Part shown: piece after piece, positions 33,927 to 41,786 of the stretch
Layout: the number at the start of each line of letters is the position of its first letter
Numbering within the stretch: position 1 is the stretch's first letter
Virus record (IMG/VR): IMGVR_UViG_3300047319_000410
Coordinates: 1 to 64,000 of that record
Strand: one strand, 5' to 3'
From: a virus
Length of the DNA stretch: 64,000 bases
Program-made: the position numbers and the translations under genes
The notes under the pieces: generated by a model
The model's input: only the letters and a program-made list of their open reading frames with translations
The model's database searches: none
What the model was told of the DNA's origin: nothing

Positions 33927-35019
33927 TTAATATCTCCTGTAAATTACTTACCTTACCATTAACGTATTTAACTTCTGTTCCTACATCGAACGCACGTCCA
34001 ACAACTACTTCTATATTAAACGGCACTTCGCACTCAAATCCATAGATTTTTCTCAAAGATGGATAATTTATCATCTTATCATAAATTATATTTAAAGCCT
34101 CTTCTAACTCTGGTCTTGGAGACTCATTCTCAGCACTATCATGTACAGTTGCTAAAATTAATGAGTCGAGGCCACGTAACTCAAACTCATCATGAATATC
34201 CATAAGACAATAAAGAAGAATGTCTGAAGCAGGGCGCTGGATTTTAAAATTGATTCCTTGTCGTTCTGCGTGCTCACGTACCTTCTTAATAGGAGACTTA
34301 ATATCAGGGAGATTGCGCCTTCCGCCAAATAAACTTGTAACATATTGATGTTCATGTAAAAACTCTCTTGTTTCATCCATCCAAGTAAAAATACCCGGAT
34401 AAACTTCCATATACCTGTTTATAATACTCTGTGCTCTTTGAATCGAAATATTAACCTCAGAAGCTAATCTTCCTGCTCCTCCACCATAAACAATTAAGAA
34501 AGATACTGACTTTGCAATCTGTCTCTCTTCCTTAGTAATTTTCTCGATTGGTTTCTCAAAGATTAAACTAGCAGTATAAATATGCAAATCCACTCCTGAG
34601 CGGATTGCATTAATCATCTGCTTATCTTTACATACGTGTGCTAATACCCTTAGTTCCATTCCCGAATAGTCAGTAGTTATAAACAACCACTTAAGGGAAT
34701 TAAAAATCTCTCTTATATTAAGTTCTTTAGTTTTTCTTGGCAGAGTGTGGAAAGATACGCCCATTTTGTAATAACGAGAGCAAGACAGTCTACCAGTCGT
34801 AGTGCCATCAAATTTAAAATCAACATAAACTTTATTCTCACCATTATAATCTACTGCCTTCTTAATTCCTTTATAATAGGTTGAATATAACTTAGAGACT
34901 TTCTTATACTTTTGAACTTGATTTATAAAGTCTCTAGCTCTTATTAAATCTTCTATAGATTTGGATTCAATTACCTTTCGGCAAATATCCTCATCTATTT
35001 GTCTCTGATTTATTTTCAT
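33916..35019 (-). CDS. DNA polymerase, family A, palm/fingers fragment
   Basis: A 367-residue fragment holding the whole polymerase catalytic part: TTTGRLSC, motif A with Asp117 (TTDYSGMELR), motif B Arg166-x3-Lys170-x3-Phe174 (ending VYG) and motif C His293-Asp294 (TVHDS). All residues for two-metal DNA synthesis are present. Exonuclease, glycosylase and thumb parts are on separate genes upstream (35764-36765 and 35166-35645). The start overlaps the 62-residue gene by 29 bases. Confidence 0.9.
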   Translation of the reverse strand: MKINQRQIDEDICRKVIESKSIEDLIRARDFINQVQKYKKVSKLYSTYYKGIKKAVDYNGENKVYVDFKFDGTTTGRLSCSRYYKMGVSFHTLPRKTKELNIREIFNSLKWLFITTDYSGMELRVLAHVCKDKQMINAIRSGVDLHIYTASLIFEKPIEKITKEERQIAKSVSFLIVYGGGAGRLASEVNISIQRAQSIINRYMEVYPGIFTWMDETREFLHEHQYVTSLFGGRRNLPDIKSPIKKVREHAERQGINFKIQRPASDILLYCLMDIHDEFELRGLDSLILATVHDSAENESPRPELEEALNIIYDKMINYPSLRKIYGFECEVPFNIEVVVGRAFDVGTEVKYVNGKVSNLQEILNEN

Positions 35020-35179
35020 TAATTAAAGTCTTTAAAAGTTCTACGGCCACCTTGTTTGCTGCTGAGGCATGATCAGTTTTATTCTTTATAGTAAAGCCCA
35101 TAGCAATATCCAAAGCAATCTTAGCGTCAAGTTTAATCTGTTCATTCTTTAATTTAATATCGTTTTTACTTAATCTCAC
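34991..35179 (-). CDS. Small protein inserted between polymerase fragments
   Basis: A 62-residue, helical, lysine- and alanine-rich protein (MRLSKNDIKLKNEQIKLDAK start). It overlaps the thumb fragment by 14 bases and the palm fragment by 29, so it is translated as part of the split polymerase operon. No family recognised. It could bridge the two fragments. Confidence 0.5.
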   Translation of the reverse strand: MRLSKNDIKLKNEQIKLDAKIALDIAMGFTIKNKTDHASAANKVAVELLKTLINENKSETNR

Positions 35180-35645
35180 TTTGGATTCTTTCGTTTATCA
35201 TATCAAGCAAAGTAACAAGACACTCCTTATTTGTAGCAGGCTTTTTACCTTTAGTTAACAATGGAGGATATAAACCTATCCCTCTATCATCAGTAAATAA
35301 AAAGTCGGCTAAGTCATCTCCAGAAGACGGATTAGTGTCTTTATCATAGTGCATTTCTCTAATGCTATTATACAGTTCAGTGTTTTTTTCTTTCAATGTC
35401 TTTCCTACTTCTTCTAGTTTGATAGGATCAATAGTCATTCCTCTATATTCTATCTTAGCAAACTTAGGAAGCATCTTAGTTATTAAAGTCTCATAATAAG
35501 TCTCAACCCCTAGTTCTTTTAACTGGGGTTTTAATTTATTATAAACTCTTAACGTAAAATCACTATCTGTACAATTACCTAATGCCATCTCTGCTAATGG
35601 CATATTCTCCCAATCAGTCTTCTTAGGATTTTTATTAGTTAACAC
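35166..35645 (-). CDS. DNA polymerase, family A, end of exonuclease plus thumb
   Basis: A 159-residue fragment. Residues 20-40 (ALGNCTDSDFTLRV) match the exonuclease III motif region of family A polymerases, although the usual tyrosine is not kept. MLPKFAKIEYRGMTIDPIKLEEVG then matches the start of the thumb, and the NPSSGDDLADFLF ... LLTKGKKPATNKECL segment matches the NINSPKQL / KTG-x-PST block. It starts with GTG directly after the stop of the 38-residue gene. It supplies what the flanking fragments lack. Confidence 0.75.
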   Translation of the reverse strand: MLTNKNPKKTDWENMPLAEMALGNCTDSDFTLRVYNKLKPQLKELGVETYYETLITKMLPKFAKIEYRGMTIDPIKLEEVGKTLKEKNTELYNSIREMHYDKDTNPSSGDDLADFLFTDDRGIGLYPPLLTKGKKPATNKECLVTLLDMINERIQSEIK

Positions 35646-35762
35646 TTATGGACACCATCTTCTGTGAATAATACCACACAAACTACATTTAACTCTTTGA
35701 TACCATCCAACTTGAATCCACTCTCCCCATTGATGCCAACCAAATCTACATCTTAATCTCAT
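35646..35762 (-). CDS. 38-residue zinc-finger-like peptide
   Basis: A 38-residue frame starting MRLRCRFGWHQWGEWIQ and ending KCSLCGIIHRRWCP. Four cysteines and two histidines (including C-S-L-C) could form a mini zinc finger; short phage proteins with this G-x-H-x-W plus CxxC layout are common. It lies exactly between the UDG/exonuclease fragment (stop at 35764) and the GTG of the thumb fragment (35645), with only one base on the left junction. Confidence 0.6.
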   Translation of the reverse strand: MRLRCRFGWHQWGEWIQVGWYQRVKCSLCGIIHRRWCP

Positions 35763-35763
35763 A

Positions 35764-36765
35764 TTAAAACTCCTGTAAATATTCTGGGTAGTGTTCCTTA
35801 ACTAAGTCCTTTAAATGCTTTGGTTTATTCTCTTCTATTTGATGCTGCATTAAAAGCGTATCATCCACATTAATTACTGTAATTTCATTATGTAAAAGCA
35901 TCTTTAAATCAAATTTAGCATTGTGAAATACTTTTCTATTAAGTTTATTCTTACATATTAATGACATAAAACTTAGTGTAGTCAGAGGTTCAATCAAGGA
36001 CTCTTTATGATAAACTGGGAAGCAAATTGCTTTACCTTCATCCCAAGCTATTGATACAGTTAATAATTTATCTTTAAGGAAATTTAATCCCTCAGTCTCA
36101 GTATCAATGGCAATAGTTTTATCAGTAGTAAATAACCATCTATAGTCTTCTAATTCTTTCTCTGAGTTAATAAGTTTATAATCTTGATTAATTACTGTCT
36201 TTATTTTTAAAATGTACTTATGATATGCATTTCTTATATCCTGCTCAAATAATACAAGGTTACGAGGCTCGTAAATAATAGAAGCAGGGTGTACAATAGG
36301 GACAACAGGAATTTCTTCATAATAAAATGTCTGTCCTCTCTTATCAATAATTCCACTCTTTCTAATTAGCATCTTCATTGCTAAGTTACCCATTGGAATT
36401 ATAAGTTTGGGCTTAAGTTTATCTATGGTATCTTTTAAGTGCTGCCTACAAATCTTCATATTAGAAGGAGTCATATCAGATTCCTTAATACTTGGACACT
36501 TAACAGAAGCTAAACAAGTCCAACTAATTTCATCACTAAAAATCTTTCCAATAGTCTCTTTTAATAAGATATAGTTATCTGGAAGAAGTGCAACAGCATT
36601 ATTATCATAAGTTGGTCTTAGACAATCAGATAAAAATAATACATCTACTTCTTTAGAATTTTCATAATCCATGAATGAATGGAAAGGTTTATTCAACTTA
36701 AGAATTGAACATCCTTCACATTTTGAATTATTAGTAGATAAAGCTGGGAAGTCTATTTCGTCCAT
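35764..36765 (-). CDS. Family 4 uracil-DNA glycosylase fused to 3'-5' exonuclease N-part
   Basis: A 333-residue protein. Residues 1-180 resemble the family 4 uracil-DNA glycosylase domain of SPO1-type polymerases: Cys16-x2-Cys19 with Cys90 and Cys106 as probable iron-sulfur ligands, PMGNLAMKML and IVHPAS (His159). Residues 195-333 carry the DnaQ-like exonuclease motifs I (Asp221-x-Glu223 in DTETEGL) and II (HNAKFD, Asp286); motif III is on the next fragment. Together the three fragments make a UDG-exonuclease-polymerase of SPO1 order. Start codon is 14 bases from the divergent gp55-like gene. Confidence 0.82.
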   Translation of the reverse strand: MDEIDFPALSTNNSKCEGCSILKLNKPFHSFMDYENSKEVDVLFLSDCLRPTYDNNAVALLPDNYILLKETIGKIFSDEISWTCLASVKCPSIKESDMTPSNMKICRQHLKDTIDKLKPKLIIPMGNLAMKMLIRKSGIIDKRGQTFYYEEIPVVPIVHPASIIYEPRNLVLFEQDIRNAYHKYILKIKTVINQDYKLINSEKELEDYRWLFTTDKTIAIDTETEGLNFLKDKLLTVSIAWDEGKAICFPVYHKESLIEPLTTLSFMSLICKNKLNRKVFHNAKFDLKMLLHNEITVINVDDTLLMQHQIEENKPKHLKDLVKEHYPEYLQEF

Positions 36766-36779
36766 AACTATAATAAAGT
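36766..36779. promoter_or_regulatory. 14-base divergent promoter gap
   Basis: The whole space between the start codons of the UDG/exonuclease gene (minus) and the gp55-like gene (plus). It reads ACTATAATAAAGT around a near-symmetric box: TATAAT (36769-36774) five bases before the plus ATG, and TATTAT (36770-36775) four bases before the minus ATG. No ribosome-binding sequence fits in it. Confidence 0.45.
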
Positions 36780-37127
36780 ATGAGTAATTATATTGATAAT
36801 AAGAAGTTTGAAAAACTGATATGGAACTATAAAAAGAATCCCAGGAAATATGAGAAAGAATTTACTGAAACGCTTGATCTTCTTATATCAACTATAATAC
36901 ATTCATTCTCCTTTAAAATGGAATTTGATGATGCTAAACAGGATTGTTTCCTTTTAATCTTAAAAGTTCTTAAAAACTTTGATAAAACTAAGGGTCCTGC
37001 TTTTAATTACTTTACTACTGTTATACTAAACAACCTTAGAGCAATATACACTAAGGATAAGAAATATACCAAAAGTATTGATAACTATATTAGTTATATG
37101 ATGAAACTTCAAGATGAGAGAGATTAA
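36780..37127 (+). CDS. gp55-like late sigma factor
   Basis: A 115-residue plus-strand protein resembling sigma region 2: DDAKQDCFLLILKVLKNFD followed by FNYFTTVILNNLRAIY. T4 gp55 is a short sigma factor that recognises only a -10 late promoter sequence and needs the clamp for activation. The protein here is even shorter, with no region 4. It overlaps convergently with the thioredoxin-like gene by 38 bases. As one of only two plus-strand genes, its promoter is likely timed separately. Confidence 0.75.
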   Translation: MSNYIDNKKFEKLIWNYKKNPRKYEKEFTETLDLLISTIIHSFSFKMEFDDAKQDCFLLILKVLKNFDKTKGPAFNYFTTVILNNLRAIYTKDKKYTKSIDNYISYMMKLQDERD

Positions 37128-37434
37128 CTAACTCTCGTTCAATAGAAGATACGGTATTATAAATCTTAACTCTATATCTTCCTGAACATACAACCATTGC
37201 AGGAACAGAAGTTACTGCAAAAAATCCAAATGATTCTGGAGCTTCAAAAGAGTCCATAATATAAACAGGAACTTGAGTTTCCCATCTTAACTTAGTTAGT
37301 ATAAACTCTCTTACTTGTGCTGATAGTGGGTCCCAGGATGATAAAAAGATAAAAACTGCATGAGAGTTTCCTAAGTTCCTGGTTATTGAGTTAAACTCTA
37401 AATCATTAATAGAAGTAAAAATATTACTATTCAT
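37090..37434 (-). CDS. Thioredoxin-fold protein lacking the CxxC site
   Basis: A 114-residue protein with thioredoxin-like strands: AVFIFLSSWDP, then VPVYIMDSF, then VTSVPAMVVCSGRYRVKIY, where SVPAM gives the cis-proline loop. The position of the CxxC site reads WDPLS, so it cannot be a disulfide reductase. It may be a binding or structural version of the fold. It overlaps the plus-strand sigma gene tail to tail. Confidence 0.6.
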   Translation of the reverse strand: MNSNIFTSINDLEFNSITRNLGNSHAVFIFLSSWDPLSAQVREFILTKLRWETQVPVYIMDSFEAPESFGFFAVTSVPAMVVCSGRYRVKIYNTVSSIERELVNLSHLEVSSYN

Positions 37435-37799
37435 AGTGCTGACATTATAACTGGTTCATTTGTGGGTTCGGGGATTACATTCTCTTCGTTAGCTATATTA
37501 TCTAGTGCAGCATTAAACTTAGCTTTTTCCTCAGGATTATTGTCTAAATATTCTTTAAGTCTTTTCTCTGCCTCTTCGTGTATAGCCATTATACCTCGCT
37601 GAAATACTGACTTAGAAAAATCATCCTCAGACATAGCAGGGGGTTTAACATTAGTCATCCAATTCTTGTATGCCTCTGAGTCTGACTTACCAAATTTAAT
37701 AGAAATTCTCATTCTTCTTCCTTCTGTGTTAATCTTTAATTTATATGTTTTAGGGCTAAGTTTAAGTAAGGTTAACCCACCTTTTGAATTTATCTTCAT
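37431..37799 (-). CDS. Hypothetical protein, 122 residues
   Basis: Not recognised. Basic and beta-rich at the start (GGLTLLKLSPKTYKLKIN), then an acidic helical second half (EEAEKRLKEYLDNNPEEK). It overlaps the thioredoxin-like gene by 4 bases and diverges from the resolvase-like gene across a 34-base gap. Confidence 0.55.
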   Translation of the reverse strand: MKINSKGGLTLLKLSPKTYKLKINTEGRRMRISIKFGKSDSEAYKNWMTNVKPPAMSEDDFSKSVFQRGIMAIHEEAEKRLKEYLDNNPEEKAKFNAALDNIANEENVIPEPTNEPVIMSAL

Positions 37800-37809
37800 T
37801 TAGGTACTC

Positions 37810-37816
37810 TATAATA
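37810..37816. promoter_or_regulatory. Divergent -10 box, TATAATA
   Basis: Between divergent genes at 37799 (minus) and 37834 (plus). On plus, TATAAT (37810-37815) is followed 18 bases later by the start codon, with AAGAAGGA as ribosome-binding site. On minus the same box reads TATTATAGAGTA 11 bases before the start codon. Same core as the 36766-36779 gap. Confidence 0.45.
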
Positions 37817-37833
37817 CTAAGAAGGATAATATT

Positions 37834-38340
37834 ATGGAAGACAATTATGAATTTTCAGAAGATCTTAAATTCAAGAAACGACCAAATAGCAAAAAGAAGG
37901 GATCTTCATTTGAAAGAAAGGTATGTCAAGTATTAAATGATTACTTTAAAACCACAGAATTTTGTAGATCCCCTAATAGTGGTGCTTTTGCTACTACTCA
38001 TAACTTACCTGAATACCTTAAGATATATGGGGATATTATAACCCCTAAGGAATTTAAATTCTGCATAGAAGCTAAAAGAGGTTACTCTGATATAAACATA
38101 TCTGATTTATTTAATAAGAAGTCTAAGTTTTGGGAATTCATAGAACAAGCTGAGAGAGACAGTAGAAAATCACACAAGCCTTATCTCCTTATTTGGCAAC
38201 AAGATAGGGGCAGAATCCTATGTGTTTTACCTAAGACTTACTCACTAATTGTCGAAAACCACTTAAATTTTGGTATTATAAATATAATAGCTTTAGAAGA
38301 ATTATTAAAATTAAACAATGTAACTAACTTCTATAACTAA
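37834..38340 (+). CDS. Holliday-junction-resolvase-like PD-(D/E)xK nuclease
   Basis: A 168-residue plus-strand protein with a lysine-rich start then SSFERKVCQVL, FCRSPNSGAF, GDIITP and FCIEAKRGY. The spaced Glu, Asp and Glu-x-Lys (E-A-K) fit the PD-(D/E)xK nuclease core of archaeal-type Holliday junction resolvases and phage relatives. It would cut branched DNA before packaging or during recombination. It starts with a good ribosome-binding site. Confidence 0.75.
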   Translation: MEDNYEFSEDLKFKKRPNSKKKGSSFERKVCQVLNDYFKTTEFCRSPNSGAFATTHNLPEYLKIYGDIITPKEFKFCIEAKRGYSDINISDLFNKKSKFWEFIEQAERDSRKSHKPYLLIWQQDRGRILCVLPKTYSLIVENHLNFGIINIIALEELLKLNNVTNFYN

Positions 38341-38350
38341 AAAGTTATAA

Positions 38351-40843
38351 CTAAAGATTAGATTTAGTTAACATAGTTTCTAAGAGCTTACGTGTTAAAG
38401 CAAGATAATTATCTATTTCTACACTGTCATGAACACCTTTCATAACATTATGAGATACTTCATGCATTAACTCTTTCATATACTCAGTTACTTGAGTAGT
38501 TACAATAGAAGATAATTTTTTATTATAATCATCTTTAGCTCTAGTGAATAAAATTTTAAATATTACATGAGGTTTACCTAATACTCTTTTAATTATATTA
38601 ATTGATTGTCCACCAGAACCTTCAATTTCATAATCACCAGAAATTATTCCTTTAGCCATTTCTTGATTTAAAGTATTTTGATTAAATCTATAGATCTTGT
38701 TACTCTTAAGATTTCTTATTTCTAAACCTACGTTATTAATAGAGTTACCAGTTTCTAATATTAACATTCCTAAAGCTTGTCTAGCTAATCTAGTTTTATT
38801 AGGATCTTTAATATCTCTTAATAAAACCCCTCTTGCAACTCTATTCTGAATTGAAACTTTAATTTTCTCTAAAGTTGGATATTCTTCCATTTTGACTCTT
38901 TTAATAGAGTCATCAATATCCTTTTTATATAATTGAGACTGAAAATCCCCAGCAGCTAATAGATCACTGACTATTTTTAATGTTTGTTCAATAGGATCAA
39001 TATCTTTTCTTCCTATTACTTCTTCATTAAACAAATCATCAAGATGAGTTAATTGTTTATTAATTGCTCCATAATATGCTTTTAATGGTGAAGGTTGCTT
39101 TTCAGTAACGAAATTAAGATTATCATCTGAAAATGCAGTTGGTACAAAGCCAAATACTTCCTTTAGCATTAATTTACCAATCTGAGTTCCACTTTCCTTT
39201 GACCAACTTACTTTAAAATTAATAGGAAGTGCATGAACTATTTCTCCAGCTCCTATTCCTTGTTGCATTAAGTTACCAGAATTTGATTGTAAGTCTCCTG
39301 CTGTAAAGGACATAAGATCAGTTTCTTTTAATCCAAAGGTTTTAGCTGCTGCTAACGCTTTCCCTTTATTTGACTCTTTATAGACCTCCAAAATATCAGC
39401 TTTCTTACCTTTTTCAGATATATTACCAACGTGTAAGATAGCATCTGGTTGTCTGGAAGCAAAAGACTTAGTAGCTGATTGACCAAATAAACTATTAAGA
39501 CTAGAGATTAATACTTGTTTGCTGGCTTCTAAAGCCATAAAATTACTATCTTTCTCTATTTTTAATAAGTCATTATAAAGGAATGCAGATAATTTATCTG
39601 CTTCTACAGAATCTTCACTATAAAGTACTTCGTTTATTCCTATCTTAGCTACGTACTCATTAAATTTATCTATTCTATTGCCCACATCTAGGGATATTTT
39701 AGTGAGTGTAGCAAGAGCTAGGGCTTTGTCCCCTCTTGCTACAGCTGCGACGACCATAGGGTATAACTCGAAGGATTTTCCCAGGTAATTAATCCATACA
39801 ATGTCCGACTCCCCCATCTTCTCTCTAGAGGTAAATCTAACTGAGTCACGATAAGATATAGCATCCTTTTCAAAGTCAGGAATATCTTTCTCTTTTTTCC
39901 AATGGGATACTCTTTTATTAAAAGATAAAACTAAATTAACAAAAGGATCACTTAAAATTTCTTCCTTCTTTTTATGTATCCCACCAGTCCCAACACCATA
40001 GTCTGGGAGACCCTTACCTCTAACCCAAAGACCATTCCTGTCTATAATTAAAGTTTTAGCTAATTCTTGTAAATCGCCCTCTTTAAAAGTGTTGTGTCTA
40101 ACAGATTCTTCAATTAAAGTTACTGCTTTAAATAAGTTTTCTGTGAAAGCATTCCTGGTAGTAGGATCTAAAACTCGTCTTTCATATCCTAGTTCACTTA
40201 TAGCATAATTAACTTCTCCATTAAGTTTACCATAAAGACCCTGAGTTCCAGGGTTTAAAACTCTCATATTAAGTAAGTTTCCTGGAACTGATAACCAATC
40301 AAGGGGCATTCCTGTTTTAGGAGATAAGGTTTGTTCAAAGAAACCATCAACTCTTAATTTTTCTAACTTATTTCCTATTTGTTGAAGATTATAAAGAGTG
40401 TTCTGTTCTAACATTGCATCTTCTGGTAAACCTCCCATTGGAGTCATTATATCCATAGGAACTGCTTTTGGAGCAAGTGCTAAATTTGACTCTTTTTCAG
40501 GTTCCTCTGTACCTGCACTTCCAACTCTTAATTTAGCCAACCATCTCCATTTTTCCATATTAACTTGACCAGATTTGGCAGTTAATATAGTTGGACGTTC
40601 TCCTGATTGAGTTTGAACATAGATTGGGAAATCTTGTCCCTCAATAGAATATGGAGTTAATAAGGCTACTGTAGGTTTAGTTGTAGTAGCCCAGGAAGGA
40701 ATTTTAGCTACTGTACCTTGAAGACGCTCTACTTCTGTATCTATCTTAGCGTTTTGTTCATCATTCTCTACAATAGTTAATTTGAACTTACGCTTATTAA
40801 TAAGTTCATAACTAGCTAACAGGTCTGTAAAGTAAGATTCCAC
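38351..40843 (-). CDS. Large protein, probably virion, with a HEVSH motif
   Basis: An 830-residue protein of unknown family at the start of the tail gene block. The N-terminal part is beta-rich (DFPIYVQTQSGERP), the middle helical, and the last 80 residues contain MKELMHEVSHNVMKG, with HEVSH at residues 794-798 matching the HExxH zinc-protease pattern. Position beside the tail tube and size suggest a virion or injected protein. The motif may be chance. Confidence 0.65.
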   Translation of the reverse strand: MESYFTDLLASYELINKRKFKLTIVENDEQNAKIDTEVERLQGTVAKIPSWATTTKPTVALLTPYSIEGQDFPIYVQTQSGERPTILTAKSGQVNMEKWRWLAKLRVGSAGTEEPEKESNLALAPKAVPMDIMTPMGGLPEDAMLEQNTLYNLQQIGNKLEKLRVDGFFEQTLSPKTGMPLDWLSVPGNLLNMRVLNPGTQGLYGKLNGEVNYAISELGYERRVLDPTTRNAFTENLFKAVTLIEESVRHNTFKEGDLQELAKTLIIDRNGLWVRGKGLPDYGVGTGGIHKKKEEILSDPFVNLVLSFNKRVSHWKKEKDIPDFEKDAISYRDSVRFTSREKMGESDIVWINYLGKSFELYPMVVAAVARGDKALALATLTKISLDVGNRIDKFNEYVAKIGINEVLYSEDSVEADKLSAFLYNDLLKIEKDSNFMALEASKQVLISSLNSLFGQSATKSFASRQPDAILHVGNISEKGKKADILEVYKESNKGKALAAAKTFGLKETDLMSFTAGDLQSNSGNLMQQGIGAGEIVHALPINFKVSWSKESGTQIGKLMLKEVFGFVPTAFSDDNLNFVTEKQPSPLKAYYGAINKQLTHLDDLFNEEVIGRKDIDPIEQTLKIVSDLLAAGDFQSQLYKKDIDDSIKRVKMEEYPTLEKIKVSIQNRVARGVLLRDIKDPNKTRLARQALGMLILETGNSINNVGLEIRNLKSNKIYRFNQNTLNQEMAKGIISGDYEIEGSGGQSINIIKRVLGKPHVIFKILFTRAKDDYNKKLSSIVTTQVTEYMKELMHEVSHNVMKGVHDSVEIDNYLALTRKLLETMLTKSNL

Positions 40844-40846
40844 ACT

Positions 40847-41200
40847 TTAATATTTAGCACCAGTTAGAGCATTGTCTGGATTTGACTCTTTTGCCCTACT
40901 GACTTCTGCTTCATACTCTTTGCACGCTTTATTATACTTAGATTCAAATGACTTTAGAAAATCTACTATAACTTTTAATTTTTTAACTTTTTCTTCACAA
41001 CAATCTTCACCAAAAATATTTAAATCTATTCTTAAAGGATCTCCGTATTCGTTTGATATTTTTATACAAGCATCTAAGTCATGTGGTCTAACTCTAATAT
41101 GACCAGAGATATTAGATGCTCCATCATCACTAAGCCATTCTCGTTTCTTATATGAGAATATTGGTTTTTCCCCAACAAACTCAACTAAAGTCTTAGCCAT
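40847..41200 (-). CDS. Hypothetical protein, 117 residues
   Basis: Not recognised. Beta-rich beginning (MAKTLVEFVGEKPIF) with GEDCCEEKVKKLK and a long charged helix at the end (SKYNKACKEYEAEVSRAKES). It overlaps the tail tube gene by 8 bases. A role in tail assembly is plausible from position only. Confidence 0.55.
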   Translation of the reverse strand: MAKTLVEFVGEKPIFSYKKREWLSDDGASNISGHIRVRPHDLDACIKISNEYGDPLRIDLNIFGEDCCEEKVKKLKVIVDFLKSFESKYNKACKEYEAEVSRAKESNPDNALTGAKY

Positions 41201-41771
41201 TTGGATTACTTTCTTGAACTGCGAAGTCGTAACTAAAAGTCATTTCAATAGTATGAAATTCATTAGTTGCGTAGTTAAATTCTCCCTCTTTCCACGAATT
41301 GGGAAATACAGCATAAAGATGAGTATGTTTAATAGGCTTGCGTTCATTAGATAATTGGAATAATTGACAATTAACTTTAAAGTTTCCAATTCCTTGTTTA
41401 AAATTATCTGTTAGGATTCCAGTTCTTGGATCATAGATAGATGCAAACCATTCATAAAGAACCGAAGCAGTATCACCTAAAACCAAGTTATCAAAAGTTA
41501 CTGTTATTGGCTCAGTATTAACTTTACCAGCATAATAGAATTTATCATTAACTCTTTCAGAAGTTATTCTTTCCATTGCATGTCCAATAGGAGATACTTG
41601 TTTTGCAGCTAGAGTTAATCCGTTTGGGATTGGTCCTTCACCTGTTGGGCAATTAAAGACTAATTCCCATTGAAATCTACGAATAGACTCAAGATCATGA
41701 GACAAATCAGGAATATGTCCGTGTTGTAAATCTCTCTCTTTAGCTGTAGCGTAATAATCTATTTTTGCCAT
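41193..41771 (-). CDS. Tail tube protein, gp19-like
   Basis: A 192-residue protein matching the T4 gp19 tail-tube family: RFQWELVFNCP, VNDKFYYAGKVNTEPITVTF and VLYEWFASIYDPRTG. It polymerises into the inner tube of the contractile tail, inside the sheath gene product encoded 16 bases upstream. Slightly longer than T4 gp19 (163). Confidence 0.85.
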   Translation of the reverse strand: MAKIDYYATAKERDLQHGHIPDLSHDLESIRRFQWELVFNCPTGEGPIPNGLTLAAKQVSPIGHAMERITSERVNDKFYYAGKVNTEPITVTFDNLVLGDTASVLYEWFASIYDPRTGILTDNFKQGIGNFKVNCQLFQLSNERKPIKHTHLYAVFPNSWKEGEFNYATNEFHTIEMTFSYDFAVQESNPNG

Positions 41772-41786
41772 AAAATTTTATCCTAA

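Noticed and set aside
33916-36765. Split polymerase as intein or group I intron
   Set aside because: No intein motifs at fragment ends; gaps are filled by short in-register genes and no intron-like sequence or endonuclease is there.
38332-38349. TATAACT-AAAA-AGTTATA hairpin between convergent genes as terminator
   Set aside because: Only a 7-bp AT-rich stem and no T-tract on either strand.
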